From the NCBI GenBank assembly GCA_026991215.1, contig JALXBY010000084.1:1-7366 (forward strand): 7,366 nt of DNA, in the 5' to 3' direction. The notes beneath the pieces are model-generated. The model was not told where the DNA came from. It worked only from the letters and a program-made list of their open reading frames with translations, and did no database searches. How positions within the stretch are numbered: the stretch's first letter is position 1; each line of letters begins with the position of its first letter. Position numbers and translations under genes: made by a program. Shown piece by piece: positions 6,275-7,366 of this stretch. This DNA is from Anaerolineales bacterium (GTDB lineage Bacteria > Chloroflexota > Anaerolineae > Anaerolineales > DRMV01).

Positions 6275-7280
6275 CCGAAGGCGGCTCCTCTTCGTCCGTG
6301 GTGGCGTCGGCGGGTGAAGCGTCCTCTTCCTGTGGGGCCTGGGGCGCGGGCAGTTCGGACGGTTGGGCCGTTGCTGGCGGCGCGGGGACTTCCTGCTGAA
6401 GGCGTTCCCGCAGATGCATATAGACCAAACCCCAGGCCAGGGTGCCCGCCAGGCCCAAAAGGCCCGAAATCGCGTTTTGGAAGAAGCTCAAAGATGTCAG
6501 CACCATGAGTACAACGTAAGGGACATCCTGCAAAAGCGCTTCCACAACGTTCGCGGCAATGGCCAGGGGGAGGAAGAACACCAGGGCAAGCAGAAACCAA
6601 AGCAAGGAAATGACACCCAGGGCCAGCCACCAACTGCCATACTTGCGCCGGCCCAGGGTAAAACCGCGGGAGAGGGCCTCCGTCCAGGGGTGCTCTTCCT
6701 CAAGCACGGCAGCCAACCGCGTGCTTTGCATGAAAGGAAGCAGCAGCAGGAGAAGGGGTACCAACAAACACAGGCCCAGGAAGAAGAACAGCACGCCAAA
6801 CCCCATGATGGCCCCGGCCGTTTCCGAACCGGTCTGCGAGAGCATTTCCACAATCACGGAAAGAATGAGGGCACCAATCAGGGGAAAGCCCACGATGAAG
6901 CCCAGGCCAAAGGCCCATAGCATCCGGGTGCCGAAGTCCCGCAAAATCAAGCGGAACAGATGGGGGCGGATGTCCCGCCAGGTGATGGGGACCTCTGGAC
7001 GGACGTACACCCGCCGCGCGATGCGCAGGGTGCCCACAGGAACCACAAAGCCGACGACAATGGCCAGGATGAGAATCAGGGTGAACCCCAACAACAGCCC
7101 GGCCGCGAGGATTGGGCTGACCTGGGGGAGGGTTGTATCTTCGGTTATGAGGGTGCTTACAAGATTCGTACCGGCACCTAACAACCCGGAAACCCCGGCT
7201 TGAATCAACAGGAACCACCAAAGAAGCCGCTGGCTTCGGACAGCCGTCCACCATCGGGAGAAGATCAGGTTCAGGTCCAT
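6255..7280 (-). CDS. Uncharacterised polytopic membrane protein with acidic Pro-rich tail
   Basis: The product is 341 residues and I do not recognise a named family with confidence. Hydrophobic segments lie at about 18-38, 58-84, 118-146, 156-183, 217-243 and 254-289, some long enough to hold two helices. A conserved-looking amphipathic stretch between them (88-115, RRVYVRPEVPITWRDIRPHLF) and another (197-215, HPWTEALSRGFTLGRRKYG) resemble the cytosolic loops of bacterial DUF4013/DUF975-like or glycerophosphodiesterase-membrane-domain proteins, where W-x-x-A-x-x-x-G-x-x-L patterns recur. The tail (297-341) is rich in Pro, Ala, Glu and Asp and is probably disordered and cytosolic. There are no catalytic motifs. 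The ATG at 7280 is chosen because AGGAGGAGG (7287-7295) sits six bases upstream; a longer in-frame start at 7349 would add a Pro/Arg-rich segment that looks like translated leader. It is the first gene of the minus-strand run, and its stop overlaps the start of ogt. Confidence 0.85.
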   Translation of the reverse strand: MDLNLIFSRWWTAVRSQRLLWWFLLIQAGVSGLLGAGTNLVSTLITEDTTLPQVSPILAAGLLLGFTLILILAIVVGFVVPVGTLRIARRVYVRPEVPITWRDIRPHLFRLILRDFGTRMLWAFGLGFIVGFPLIGALILSVIVEMLSQTGSETAGAIMGFGVLFFFLGLCLLVPLLLLLLPFMQSTRLAAVLEEEHPWTEALSRGFTLGRRKYGSWWLALGVISLLWFLLALVFFLPLAIAANVVEALLQDVPYVVLMVLTSLSFFQNAISGLLGLAGTLAWGLVYMHLRERLQQEVPAPPATAQPSELPAPQAPQEEDASPADATTDEEEPPSDARTPS

Positions 7281-7347
7281 GGCACGCCTCCTCCTATAAG
7301 CACGAGTGATAAAGTAGGGGTACGGGGGAGGAGGCCGGAAGGTCACC

Positions 7348-7366
7348 ATGCGATTGGGCCATAGAG
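7348..7366 (+). CDS. Possible start of a divergent gene at the right edge (very short, tentative)
   Basis: On the plus strand an ATG at 7348-7350 opens a frame that runs to the window end (Met-Arg-Leu-Gly-His-Arg). It is preceded by GGAAGG five bases upstream and by GGGGGAGGAGG (about 7324-7334) further up. A TATAAG hexamer at 7295-7300 (5 of 6 matches to TATAAT) could be a plus-strand -10 element, but no good -35 is seen. Six codons cannot establish a gene, and the purine-rich runs may be coincidental. If real, the 67 bases between 7280 and 7348 would be a divergent control region shared with the membrane-protein gene. Confidence 0.18.

Noticed and set aside
6363..6920. Gln/Lys-rich plus-strand frame opposite the membrane-protein gene
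   Set aside because: Its Gln/Lys/Glu-rich composition is simply the complement of Leu/Phe/Val-rich membrane helices on the other strand. No start signal was seen.

Overview
The window is a compact, GC-rich stretch of bacterial chromosome. All six recognisable genes lie on the minus strand, so transcription runs from the right edge to the left. Short intergenic gaps, purine-rich Shine-Dalgarno sites, strong GC-third-position bias and arginine-rich, lysine-poor proteins point to a high-GC, possibly thermophilic bacterium. The HisKA_7TM-like sensor with PAS and GAF domains and the long AapQ-type permease would suit a Chloroflexota/Anaerolineae-type genome. That placement is an inference from general style, not from a marker gene.

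Layout in transcription order: (1) 7280-6255, an uncharacterised polytopic membrane protein with a proline-rich acidic tail; (2) 6274-5690, an O6-methylguanine-DNA methyltransferase (Ogt/MGMT type) whose start overlaps the end of gene 1; (3) 5655-4477, a long AapQ/BztB-type polar amino-acid ABC permease; (4) 4413-1297, a 1038-residue membrane sensor with a 7TM region, PAS-GAF-PAS-GAF and a degenerate histidine-kinase core; (5) 1231-455, a fumarylacetoacetate hydrolase (FAH) family enzyme; (6) 278 to beyond the left edge, the N-terminal part of a HEAT-repeat protein. The first five have gaps of -20, 34, 63 and 65 bases and could share a transcript. Gene 6 follows a 176-base gap holding the only AT-rich patch in the window and probably has its own promoter.

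The genes do not form a recognisable pathway. The permease lacks its partner permease, binding protein and ATPase here, and no response regulator accompanies the sensor. The most noteworthy points are the sensor, which has lost the phospho-accepting histidine and the N-box asparagines while keeping an intact 3.1-kb reading frame and part of the ATP-lid G2 motif, and a strong 11-bp inverted repeat filling the permease-sensor gap and ending just before the sensor's ribosome-binding site. No RNA genes, CRISPR arrays, insertion sequences or phage genes were seen.
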